A DNA stretch of 64,000 nt from Alphaproteobacteria bacterium (lineage in GTDB: Bacteria; Pseudomonadota; Alphaproteobacteria; Sphingomonadales; Sphingomonadaceae): NCBI GenBank assembly GCA_030426245.1, contig JAUHYZ010000006.1, positions 1-64,000 of the forward strand, given 5' to 3'. The position numbers and the translations under genes are program-made. The notes beneath the pieces are model-generated. The model ran no database searches, was not told where the DNA came from, and worked only from the letters and a program-made list of their open reading frames with translations. Positions 33,729 to 42,007 of the stretch are shown here, piece after piece (the stretch's first letter is position 1; each line of letters starts with the position of its first letter).

Positions 33729-35444
33729 TCAGCCCGAAGAACTGTTCGCCCGCTCGATTGCCGCGATCCCAAGTGGCGGAAGCTCTACGCCATGTTCGGA
33801 CGCCTCAGCGACGCAGCCTTCCAATTGGATTAATTTGTCCCCTTCGCAAAGCGGGAACCAGCGGCTTTCCAAGTCCACATTCGCCACGAAGGTGAGGCAT
33901 CTCTGCTCGTCAAAGCGGTCAAAGGCGATGATTGGCGCGATGTCACTATGGTGGATACTCTCCTTGCCAAATCGCAATATGGGCTCGCTGCCGCGCCACT
34001 GCATCAAGGATCGGAAGAAGTTCAGAACTGAATCCGGGTCCTCCTCCTGCAAGGACACGGCTACCTGGCGATGCTCTTGCGGGATGGGAAGCCATGGTTT
34101 CTTGGCATCGGTAAAACCGGCATTCGCCTTGCTGTCGGACCATGGGATTGGGGTGCGCACCCCGTCGCGTCCCTGAAAGTCCGGCCAAAGGTTTGTCGCC
34201 CAAGGATCCTGAATGTCCGCAAATGCCAGTTCCGGCTGAGGCAGACCAAGCTCCTCGCCCTGGAAAACAATGCCTCCACCTAGCAATGTGGCCTGCAGGA
34301 ATAGGAGCAGCTTCGCAGCGCTTTCCCGCAAGCCTGCTTCTTCAGCGAAGCCGGTCAGGTTGGAAACGGCACGCATTGAATCGTGATTGGCAAAGACGTT
34401 CATCAGCCAACCCGAACCCATAAAGAGTGCGCGATTGTTCAAGATTTCGCGCCGTTCTTCGATCGACTGTGCGGCATTGATGAGGTCGAAATCATATACG
34501 GCGTGAAGTCGCTTGCCGCGCACAGTATATTTCACCGCGATGCGCGAACTGTCGACATCGGCCAGTTCCCCCACCAGGACCCGCTCCGGATCGTAGTGGC
34601 TGACTGCGTCACGCAGTTTCTCCAAAACCGGGATCGCTTCCGGGACGTCGCGGTCAAACATATGAAGCTGCTTGCGGAATGGATTGTTGGGGCCGCCGCC
34701 TACCATGATGTTGCTTTCGCCGGTTGGCGAGGGAGGATTGGAACGGAGCGATGGGTCGCAGCAGAGGCATTGCACGGCATCGAGGCGGAAGCCGTCTACT
34801 CCCAATTCCATCCAGAAGTGAAAGACATCCAGCATCGCCTGCATGACGTCCGGATTGCGAAGGTTAAGTGCCGGCTGGCAGGGGAGAAACGGATGGTAAT
34901 AGTATTGCGAACGGGTTGGGGCCCATTTCCAGGCCGATCCTCCAAAGCTGCTCAGCCAGTTGTTTGGCGGTCCACCGTCCGGAGCGCTGTCGGCCCAGAT
35001 ATACCAGTCGGCCTTTGGTGAATTTCGTCCGCTTCTGCTCTCCAGGAACCATGGGTGCTCATCGGACGTATGGCCGGGCACAATATCTATCAGCACCTTC
35101 AACCCGCGCTCATGCGCCCTTTCGCGCAAGACCACAAAATCCTCCATCGAGCCGAAGTGCGGGTCGACATTGCAGAAATCGGTGATGTCGTAGCCAAAGT
35201 CTTTTTGCGGCGAGGGATAGAAGGGCGAGAGCCACAATCCATCGACGCCCAGGCTGGCGACGTAGTCCAGCCGATCTATCACGCCTTTGAGGTCACCCAC
35301 GCCGTTTCCGTCAGTGTCCTGGAAGGAGCGCACGTAAACCTCGTAGAATATTGCGCCGCGCCACCACTCAGCTGTGGGCAGTTCCGGCTCGGAATCGCGT
35401 AGCATCGCTTCTGCGATGAGCGCTTCGCGTCCCGGCTTCGTCAT
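33729..35444 (-). CDS. GH13 alpha-glucosidase family enzyme (second of pair)
   Basis: A 571-residue glycoside hydrolase family 13 protein. The catalytic nucleophile Asp222 is in DGFRLDAV, the acid/base Glu293 in VGELAD, and the transition-state Asp355 in ANHDS. The early FYEVYVRSFQDTDGNGVGDL is the oligo-1,6-/alpha-glucosidase signature with a calcium-type DxDGNGxGD loop. No signal peptide is seen, so it acts in the cytoplasm on maltose-like or isomaltose-like oligosaccharides. It starts inside the stop codon of the upstream paralogue. The two proteins align throughout but differ considerably, so this is an old duplication. The gene ends only 27 bases from the convergent fusion gene. Confidence 0.92.
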   Translation of the reverse strand: MTKPGREALIAEAMLRDSEPELPTAEWWRGAIFYEVYVRSFQDTDGNGVGDLKGVIDRLDYVASLGVDGLWLSPFYPSPQKDFGYDITDFCNVDPHFGSMEDFVVLRERAHERGLKVLIDIVPGHTSDEHPWFLESRSGRNSPKADWYIWADSAPDGGPPNNWLSSFGGSAWKWAPTRSQYYYHPFLPCQPALNLRNPDVMQAMLDVFHFWMELGVDGFRLDAVQCLCCDPSLRSNPPSPTGESNIMVGGGPNNPFRKQLHMFDRDVPEAIPVLEKLRDAVSHYDPERVLVGELADVDSSRIAVKYTVRGKRLHAVYDFDLINAAQSIEERREILNNRALFMGSGWLMNVFANHDSMRAVSNLTGFAEEAGLRESAAKLLLFLQATLLGGGIVFQGEELGLPQPELAFADIQDPWATNLWPDFQGRDGVRTPIPWSDSKANAGFTDAKKPWLPIPQEHRQVAVSLQEEDPDSVLNFFRSLMQWRGSEPILRFGKESIHHSDIAPIIAFDRFDEQRCLTFVANVDLESRWFPLCEGDKLIQLEGCVAEASEHGVELPPLGIAAIERANSSSG

Positions 35445-37057
35445 CGATTGATTCCGAAATAGGCAGCGTGAGCGGGCAGCGCTATCCTGTTGTCTTCGAA
35501 CACCGCGGCGAAGCCATGGCCTTCCATCGGAACATGCTGCGTGTCGGCAGAGAGCTCGATCAGAACTTCATCGGAAGAAAGGTTGAACAGGCAGCATATG
35601 CTCTCATCGCCGAGCGTTCGCGTGAACCCAAGCACGTTCCCGGGCAGATCGAGAAATTCCATGTCGCCTTGACGAAGCGTTGCCTTGTCTTTGCGCCAAT
35701 TGAGGAACGTCTTGAGGCGATTGAGAGTGGAGCCGGGGAGGGTTTCCTGCTGCGCTACCGCCAGTTTGCTGTGGGTTTCGGTAACCGGAAGCCATGGCTC
35801 CGCCTCACTGAAGCCTGCGTGCGTCTTGGTCGCGTCCCACGGCATGGGTGTGCGGGCGCCGTCTCGACCATGAAATGCCGGATAGAATTCGCGTCCGTAA
35901 GGATCGACGATCTGGTCATAGGGGACCTCCGCATTGGGCAGGCCCAATTCGCTGCCCTGATAGACGCAGCAGGCACCGCGCATGCATGTCAGAGCAATCA
36001 GGATGATCAATGCGGCATCCGGCTCCTCTTCGAATCCAAGCCGGCTGACGGCGCGGTGAAAGTCGTGATTGTCGAGTGCCCAGCAAGGCCAGCCATCGTC
36101 TGGGCCGAAGCGCAAATCCGTGGCGATCTGGCGTATCGATGCCGCGTCGAGCTCGTCTGCTCCTAGTATCCAATAGCCATAAGCCAGCTGCAGGCGCCGT
36201 GGCCCGGTATATTCGTGATGGAGCTGTTCGCCGCCTTCCTGGTTGAGTTCGCCCAGCAGAACTCGTCCGTCATGCTCGTCACACAGGGCGCGCAGCCTTT
36301 CGAGGAAAGCCAGATTTTCGGGCTGGCTGATATCGTGGATGTGGCTCTGCAAGCTGTAGGGATTGAAGAGGAAATGCGAACCGGTGAGGTCGGCTTCGGC
36401 GGGCGGATTATCGTGCAATTGGCGATCATGGAAATAGAAGGCGCAGACGTCGAGGCGGAAGCCATCGACGCCCATTTCCAGCCAGAAACGGCAAACTTCC
36501 AGAATGGCTTCTTGGACTTCGGGGCAATGGTAATTGAGATCCGGCTGCTCGCGCAGAAAATTGTGTAGGTAGTATTGTCCGCGGCGCGGCTCCCACTGCC
36601 AGGACGAGCCCCCGAATACCGACAGCCAGTTATTGGGCGGAGTGCCACCAGGCGCCGCATCGGCCCAGACATACCAGTCCGCCTTGGCGTTCGTTCGGCC
36701 TTCGCGGCTCTCCAGAAACCAGGGATGTTCGTTTGAGGTGTGTGACAGCACCTGATCCATCATCACTTTCAGGCCGCGCTGATGCGCTTCGCGGATCAAC
36801 GCTTGAAAGTCTTCGAGACTGCCGAACAGCGGATCGACCGCGAAATAATCTGACACATCGTAGCCGAAATCGCGCATGGGCGATTTGACGAAGGGGGATA
36901 TCCAGATGGCGTCCACGCCCAAGCCGGCGATGTAGTCCAACCTTTGCCGAATGCCGTTGAGATCGCCGATCCCGTTACCGGACCGGTCCTGAAAGCTCCT
37001 GGGATAGATCTGGTAGATGATTGCACCCTTCCACCAGTCAGCTTCCCCATCAGCCAT
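35441..37057 (-). CDS. GH13 alpha-glucosidase family enzyme (first of pair)
   Basis: A 538-residue family 13 hydrolase with IIYQIYPRSFQDRSGNGIGDL, nucleophile Asp203 in DGFRLDV, acid/base Glu270 in LLGELNQ, and Asp332 in LDNHDF. It has no export signal. The frame runs open to a TTG at 37090, but ATG 37057 is preferred because GGGAG lies 8 bases upstream; ATG 37072 is another option. Its stop overlaps the following paralogue, and no transporter or regulator for maltose is beside it. The pair may process storage or osmoprotectant glucans such as trehalose or maltooligosaccharides; the linkage specificity cannot be read from sequence alone. Confidence 0.92.
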   Translation of the reverse strand: MADGEADWWKGAIIYQIYPRSFQDRSGNGIGDLNGIRQRLDYIAGLGVDAIWISPFVKSPMRDFGYDVSDYFAVDPLFGSLEDFQALIREAHQRGLKVMMDQVLSHTSNEHPWFLESREGRTNAKADWYVWADAAPGGTPPNNWLSVFGGSSWQWEPRRGQYYLHNFLREQPDLNYHCPEVQEAILEVCRFWLEMGVDGFRLDVCAFYFHDRQLHDNPPAEADLTGSHFLFNPYSLQSHIHDISQPENLAFLERLRALCDEHDGRVLLGELNQEGGEQLHHEYTGPRRLQLAYGYWILGADELDAASIRQIATDLRFGPDDGWPCWALDNHDFHRAVSRLGFEEEPDAALIILIALTCMRGACCVYQGSELGLPNAEVPYDQIVDPYGREFYPAFHGRDGARTPMPWDATKTHAGFSEAEPWLPVTETHSKLAVAQQETLPGSTLNRLKTFLNWRKDKATLRQGDMEFLDLPGNVLGFTRTLGDESICCLFNLSSDEVLIELSADTQHVPMEGHGFAAVFEDNRIALPAHAAYFGINR

Positions 37058-37287
37058 GCGTGTCGCTCCCATTGCCGCTCTAGGGTTCAACGGAAGCTAA
37101 TAGCACGCGTTCCAAGAAATTTTTCGGTCCGATCGTGATGTGCAGACAGGGCCGCAATCCAACTCCAACCTGTCACTTTTCTGAATAGTGAGATCGAAGC
37201 AGGCAGGGTGAGGGGCACGCGCAGCGTTCGCTGCCGCAGTACATCCGCCTTAGCTGGCGGCCGTGCAAATGCCGCCGGCAATGTGGG

Positions 37288-38523
37288 TCAGAGGCATTCA
37301 AGCAGGCAAGTGATCCCGAGGCCATCGAGCTCGGTTTGAATCTCGTCTCGGTAGATCCGGTTCATGGCAATGACGAGATCCGGTTTGATTTCCGCGAGAG
37401 CCGACGGCGAAACGATTTCATGGCCAGTACCCGGCATGAAATAGCCCTGCCGATTGGGATTGATATCCGTCACACAGTCCACCAGTTCGCTCACGCCCAT
37501 CGTCGTCAATAAAGAGACTGCCTTGGAGCCTGACCCCCACAGAACAACACGTTGGCCTCGTTCCTTGGCTTCCCTGATCATTGTGCGCCAGTATTCCCGC
37601 TTCTCCGCCAGGCGCTGTGGGAAACTGGAGACGAGTGCCGCCATATTGCCGCGATCCGGGAGCTCGCTGACGGATTGGGCGCTGTCGTCGGCTACCGCCT
37701 CAATCGTCAGATATTGATCGTCATATTCCTGCGCGGTGCGCGTCACACGGAAACCGCATGATTGGAAAAGACGGCCAAGCGAGTAGCCGGTGAAGTATGA
37801 ACAATGCTCGTGATAGATGTCTTCAAATGCACACTCGCTCAATATCCGGTGTGCTTCCGGAACCTGGAAAAAGACGACCGTTCCTTTGGCTGCAGTCAGG
37901 CCCTTGCGGATCGTGGAGATGAACTGCGCCGTGTCGCTGATATGCTCCAGTGTCATCTTGCAGCACAGGAAGTCGGGTTCCGTCCGGCAGTGTTCGGGCA
38001 GGAAATATTCTGGAATCAGCGTGACTCGTTCCGCTCCGTCGATACCGGCCAACCGCTCGGGTATCGCGCTTGGGTCCACGCCGACGCCGCGATTTTCGCC
38101 CATTTGCGAAAGCAGCACCAGGAATTCGCCCTTGCCGCAGCCGACCTCCATCACTTCGCGTTCGTGCAGATCGTGCCGCTCGATCATTTCGGCGGCAAGC
38201 TGACGATGAAAACGGCTGAAGGTCTGTGAGAAACCCTGCGTTTCCTCATAGCGGCCGGAATATTCCATCTGGCGCGCATCGAATTCCGCGTTGAAGACAA
38301 AATCGCATTCGCGGCAATAGGTCAGGCCGATATTGCTCTTGGGACAGTCGATGGCCTGCTGCCTGTCGTCGAACAACAGGCAGGAATTGGCCGGAATATC
38401 CCGGACTTCATAGAACAGCTCGAGATCGCGCGAACCGCAGCTCGGACAGGAATGGAGCCAGGCGGATTCGACGAGGTCATCCGTTCCGGGGGAAGGAGCC
38501 ACGATCGACTCTGAATCGCTCAT
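37288..38523 (-). CDS. SAM-dependent C-methyltransferase-like protein with zinc-binding domain
   Basis: A 411-residue protein. The N-terminal zinc knuckle (SCPSCGSRDLELF and TYCRECDFVF) is followed by a class I SAM-binding domain (VMEVGCGKGEFLVLL, GVGVDPSA). A C-terminal Rossmann-like domain contains VVLWGSGSKAVSLL. This three-part order is the same as in sugar C-methyltransferases such as NovU and TylC3. The ATG at 38523 forms TGATG with the upstream stop; a GTG at 38526 is an alternative. It is the last gene of the rfbF operon and paralogous in design to the gene before it. It probably methylates a nucleotide sugar or sugar-linked group. Confidence 0.83.
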   Translation of the reverse strand: MSDSESIVAPSPGTDDLVESAWLHSCPSCGSRDLELFYEVRDIPANSCLLFDDRQQAIDCPKSNIGLTYCRECDFVFNAEFDARQMEYSGRYEETQGFSQTFSRFHRQLAAEMIERHDLHEREVMEVGCGKGEFLVLLSQMGENRGVGVDPSAIPERLAGIDGAERVTLIPEYFLPEHCRTEPDFLCCKMTLEHISDTAQFISTIRKGLTAAKGTVVFFQVPEAHRILSECAFEDIYHEHCSYFTGYSLGRLFQSCGFRVTRTAQEYDDQYLTIEAVADDSAQSVSELPDRGNMAALVSSFPQRLAEKREYWRTMIREAKERGQRVVLWGSGSKAVSLLTTMGVSELVDCVTDINPNRQGYFMPGTGHEIVSPSALAEIKPDLVIAMNRIYRDEIQTELDGLGITCLLECL

Positions 38524-39776
38524 CACAGCACCTTCGGATCGGGAACGGGAATGATAAACTTGCCGCCGCCGGCAAGATACTCGGCCTGCTGCGCTGCGAT
38601 TTCGTCTATGAAATTCCAGGCCAGGATCAGGACATAATCGGGGCGCTCTTCCAGCAAGGCTTCGGGCGCCCGAATGGGAATCTTTCCTCCGGGCATCAGG
38701 CGGCCGTGCTTGTTGACGTTCAGGTCAGCCACGAAGTCGATCATCTCGTGATCGATGCCGCAATAATTGATCATGGTCGCGCCCTTGGCTGCTGCGCCGT
38801 AGGCCGCGATGGATTTGCCCTCGGCCTTCAACCCCTTGAGCAAGGCCATGAGCTTGTCCCTTAGCCCATCGACACGCTGAGCGAACTCGCGGAAATATTC
38901 GGCACTGTCGAGACCCACTTTCCGTTCGAGCGCCAGCAATTCGGTCACGCTTGGGCCGACATTTTCCGTGGGTTCGGCAAAAATGCGCAGCGAACCGCCA
39001 TGAATGCTCAGTTGCTCTACACGGTTGATGAACAGACCGTGCCTGCGGAACAGATTGTCGAGCGCGGTGAGCGAGAAATAGCAGTGATGCTCATGATAGA
39101 TCGTGTCGAATTCTATATGCTCCACCAGCGGCAGCAGATGCGGCATTTCGATTACGGCCACGCCGTCCGCCTTCAGGGCTTTGCGGATCCCTGCAACGAA
39201 GCCGTTCGTATCCTTGACGTGGGCGAGCACATTGTTGCCGTGAATGACATCGGCCTGTCCGTATTTCTCTGCGACTTCCTGTGCCAGTTGCTCCGTGAAG
39301 AACGTGCAAAGCGTTCTTACACCGATCTTTTCGGCGTCCGCGGCCGGCCCTTGTGCGGGGTCGATGCCCAGAACCGGTATGCCCTGCTCAACGTAGTTCT
39401 TCAGCAGATAGCCGTCATTGCTGGCCAGTTCGATGACAAGGCTGGATGAATCCAATCCTCGCTCGGCGGCACGCGCCAGTGCATTCTCCCTCGACCGAGC
39501 CAGCAAGTCGGGCGAAATCGAGGAGTAATAGGGATAATCGTCGGTGTAGAGGATTTCCGGCGCAACTGTTTCGTCGATCTGCACAAGGGCGCATTCCGGG
39601 CAGAAGACAACATTCAGCGGGAATGTGAGTTCCGGTTCGGACGCCTTTTCCGCTCGCACGAGCCGGTCGGCCAATGGCGTACGCCCAAGGTTGAGTATCG
39701 GCACCAGCGTGCTGCTTCCGCAAGAGCGGCAGGCGGTTTCGGTTACCGAGAGATCTTTATGCTGTTGCAAGTGCAT
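38523..39776 (-). CDS. NDP-sugar C-methyltransferase-like protein
   Basis: This 417-residue protein has the full NovU/TylC3-like layout: N-terminal zinc site (ACRSCGSSTLVPILNLGRTP and FCPECALVQ), the SAM domain VIELASNDGYLLKNY and the HGNNVLAHVKD stretch, IYHEHHCYFS, and a C-terminal KSIAAYGAAAKGATMINY region. Such enzymes add a methyl group to a ring carbon of a 4-keto nucleotide sugar. AAGGA precedes ATG 39776 by 8 bases, which overlaps the upstream epimerase by 20 bases. The CDP-sugar cytidylyltransferase at the head of the operon suggests a CDP-linked branched or methylated deoxysugar for a surface polysaccharide. Confidence 0.88.
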   Translation of the reverse strand: MHLQQHKDLSVTETACRSCGSSTLVPILNLGRTPLADRLVRAEKASEPELTFPLNVVFCPECALVQIDETVAPEILYTDDYPYYSSISPDLLARSRENALARAAERGLDSSSLVIELASNDGYLLKNYVEQGIPVLGIDPAQGPAADAEKIGVRTLCTFFTEQLAQEVAEKYGQADVIHGNNVLAHVKDTNGFVAGIRKALKADGVAVIEMPHLLPLVEHIEFDTIYHEHHCYFSLTALDNLFRRHGLFINRVEQLSIHGGSLRIFAEPTENVGPSVTELLALERKVGLDSAEYFREFAQRVDGLRDKLMALLKGLKAEGKSIAAYGAAAKGATMINYCGIDHEMIDFVADLNVNKHGRLMPGGKIPIRAPEALLEERPDYVLILAWNFIDEIAAQQAEYLAGGGKFIIPVPDPKVL

Positions 39777-40839
39777 CGCGGCCGTCCTTCGGTGCCGGTT
39801 GGGTTGCAGGAAAGAGGCGCTCGTCAATCTCGCCCTTTTCGATACGGTGCCTGATGTGATCGATCCGCTTGAAGCGCGGGCCTTCGAAATCTTCGACGGT
39901 TAGCCCGTATGCGCGAAACGCTTCGTACAATTGCTCGACGCCGCGGCGCACCGTCCATTGCGGCTTGAAGCCGTGCAGGGTGCGCGAGATGTGGTTGCAG
40001 TCCACCCGGTAATTGCGGATGTCCGCACCGATCTCGTTGGAGAAGGTGATGCGCGATCCGGTCACGACCGAACGGACAATTTCGGCGACTTCGTGAATCT
40101 GATAGTTTTCACTGGTCTGGCCGACATTGAAAATACCCAGATGCACGTCCTGCAGCGGCGCCTCGATCGTGGCGATATAGGCTGTCGCGATATCTTCGAC
40201 ATGCACCAGAGGGCGCCAGGGCTTGCCGTCGCTCTTCAGCCTTACGTCGCCAGTGGCGCAGGCCCATGCCGTGAGATTGTTGACGACCAGATCAAAACGC
40301 AGGCGTGGCGACACGCCGAACGCTGTCGAGGCACGCAGGAATGTAGGGCTGAAGGCGTCGTCCGCCAGCGCCGAAATGGCCACTTCGGATTCCATCTTCG
40401 ACACGCCATAGGGCGTGACGGGATTGAGGTCCCCTTGCTCGGTCACGAAGCCATCGCCCGATGCGCCGTAGTTGGAGCATGACGAAGCGAATACGAAGCG
40501 CGGCACGCCGGCGGCCTTGGCAAGCCTGGCAAGGTCGACCGATGCCGCAGCATTGATCTCCTGAGTCAGGCCTGGCTGGTAATCGCCCAGCGGATCGTTC
40601 GAGAGCCCGGCGAGGTGGATGATGGCGTCGAACCCGGTCAGCTGTTCGACCGCGTCTTCCTGCTTGACGAAGTCGCGCACATCGCGGCCCAGCAGGGGCA
40701 GATGGGTTACTTCGCCGGCAAAAGTGCAATCGCTGAACAGATCGCTGTCCAGGCCTGCAACGTCATGCCCGCGCTCGAGAAGCCTCGGCGCCAGAACGGT
40801 CCCAATGTAGCCGAGGTGCCCCGTCAGCAGAATCTTCAT
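39757..40839 (-). CDS. NAD-dependent sugar epimerase/dehydratase
   Basis: A 360-residue extended SDR. Its NAD motif is TGHLGYIGT at the N-terminus, VFASSCSNYG carries the catalytic Ser region, and TPYGVSKMESE carries the Tyr-x3-Lys pair. LVHVEDIATAY and NVGQTSENYQ are typical of UDP-glucose 4-epimerase-like and dTDP/CDP-hexose enzymes. It acts on a nucleotide sugar, probably the CDP-hexose made by the neighbouring cytidylyltransferase. The ATG at 40839 lies 77 bases inside the rfbF reading frame in another register, an unusually long overlap. AAGGA lies 10 bases upstream. It is not a CDP-glucose 4,6-dehydratase of the RfbG form. Confidence 0.88.
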   Translation of the reverse strand: MKILLTGHLGYIGTVLAPRLLERGHDVAGLDSDLFSDCTFAGEVTHLPLLGRDVRDFVKQEDAVEQLTGFDAIIHLAGLSNDPLGDYQPGLTQEINAAASVDLARLAKAAGVPRFVFASSCSNYGASGDGFVTEQGDLNPVTPYGVSKMESEVAISALADDAFSPTFLRASTAFGVSPRLRFDLVVNNLTAWACATGDVRLKSDGKPWRPLVHVEDIATAYIATIEAPLQDVHLGIFNVGQTSENYQIHEVAEIVRSVVTGSRITFSNEIGADIRNYRVDCNHISRTLHGFKPQWTVRRGVEQLYEAFRAYGLTVEDFEGPRFKRIDHIRHRIEKGEIDERLFPATQPAPKDGRDALATA

Positions 40840-41647
40840 CAAATCCATCCTTCCAGATTTTCCAGGGTGCATTACCCGATTGCCATAAGTCGTTTAGGAT
40901 CTGCTTCTCGCGCATCGTGTCCATGCATTGCCAGAAGGACTGATGGTGATATGCCCTCAGTTGCCCTTCTTCAGCGAGGCGCGATAGCGGGCCCTGCTCG
41001 AACATCTCTTCCTCGTTCTCGATGAAGTCCATCACACCGGGTTCGAGGACGAAGAAAGCTCCGTTGATCCAGCCCTCTCCAATTTGCGGCTTCTCGGAAA
41101 ATTTCGTGACCCGGTCCCCATCCATTTCGAGATGGCCATAACGGGCTGGCGGACGAACGGCGGTAAGCGTGGCAAGGCAACCATGAGAGCGGTGGAAGGC
41201 CAGCAGCTCGTGCATGTCGATATCGGCCACGCCGTCGCCCCAGGTGACAAGCATGGTGGTGTCTCCCAGCCAGGGCGCCAGTTTCTTGATGCGACCGCCC
41301 GTGCCGGCATTCATTCCGGTATCGACAAGGTCGACATTCCAGTCGGGCAGCGCATCCGGGCCGTGCCGGACGAGTTCACCCGAGCGCACATTGATCGACA
41401 CTGACCCTTGATTGTTGAAGTAATCCCGAAACCAGCGCTTGATATATTCGCCCTTGTATCCGAGCGCGACACTGAAATCGTTGAAGCCGAAATGCGAATA
41501 GAGCTTCATGATGTGCCAGAGGATCGGCATTTCGCCGATTTCGACCATGGGCTTCGGCCGTGTGCTGGTTTCTTCGGCCAACCGTGAACCCAGCCCACCG
41601 GCCAGAATGCCGACCTTTATCTTCTTTTCGCCGCTAATAAGATCCAT
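40763..41647 (-). CDS. rfbF: Glucose-1-phosphate cytidylyltransferase
   Basis: This enzyme joins glucose 1-phosphate and CTP to give CDP-glucose, the first step to CDP-linked deoxysugars. The nucleotidyltransferase motif is ILAGGLGSRLAEET with STRPKPMVEIG. Family-specific stretches are GEMPILWHIMKLYSHFG, VDLVDTGMNAGTGGRIKK and GWINGAFFVLEP. The usual protein ends close to the APWKIW position at about 257-260 residues. This one continues about 28 more residues to 294, with an acidic, low-complexity end that overlaps the epimerase gene. It is the first gene of a four-gene overlapping operon. Confidence 0.94.
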   Translation of the reverse strand: MDLISGEKKIKVGILAGGLGSRLAEETSTRPKPMVEIGEMPILWHIMKLYSHFGFNDFSVALGYKGEYIKRWFRDYFNNQGSVSINVRSGELVRHGPDALPDWNVDLVDTGMNAGTGGRIKKLAPWLGDTTMLVTWGDGVADIDMHELLAFHRSHGCLATLTAVRPPARYGHLEMDGDRVTKFSEKPQIGEGWINGAFFVLEPGVMDFIENEEEMFEQGPLSRLAEEGQLRAYHHQSFWQCMDTMREKQILNDLWQSGNAPWKIWKDGFDEDSADGAPRLHWDRSGAEASRARA

Positions 41648-42007
41648 TGTCGCCTCTTGCCCTGCTCCCCTTGCGCCATCGCGTCGAACATTGCCGCGTC
41701 AGCTCCGTCGATCCTTCCAACTGAAAATGGAATGGGGAGAGTTAGATCGAGTTACGCCAAGTGTAGCATCGTGACTGCCGACATGCTGGAGGGAATACTG
41801 GTTACCCCTTTTTTCCCCCTTTATGCTTAGGACTTACAGCCCGAAGCTCAGACCATCGATTGCCCTGCACTGGCCACGCAGATAGGGCATTTTTCTCAAC
41901 AATTCCTCGTCAATTGAGGCACTGTATCTCGCTGAAACAATGAATCATGGAAGTCTTATCACATGGCCGAATATCGAGCCACAGGCGCATGCAAGGGCTG
42001 AGACGGC
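41648..42007. other. Divergent intergenic region between rfbF and the VanZ-type gene
   Basis: 360 bases without a credible gene, separating the divergent rfbF operon and VanZ-type gene, so promoters for both should be here. A T6 tract followed by C5T3 at 41809-41823 and several AT-rich segments (CATTTTTCTCAACAATTCC near 41890) were noticed. No symmetrical operator, convincing -35/-10 pair or RNA gene could be identified. Confidence 0.4.

Noticed and set aside
41784..41825. GGGAATACTGGTTACCCC followed by T6 as a plus-strand terminator
   Set aside because: The stem has only three good GC pairs before mismatches, and no gene ends upstream of it on the plus strand, as both neighbours are divergent.
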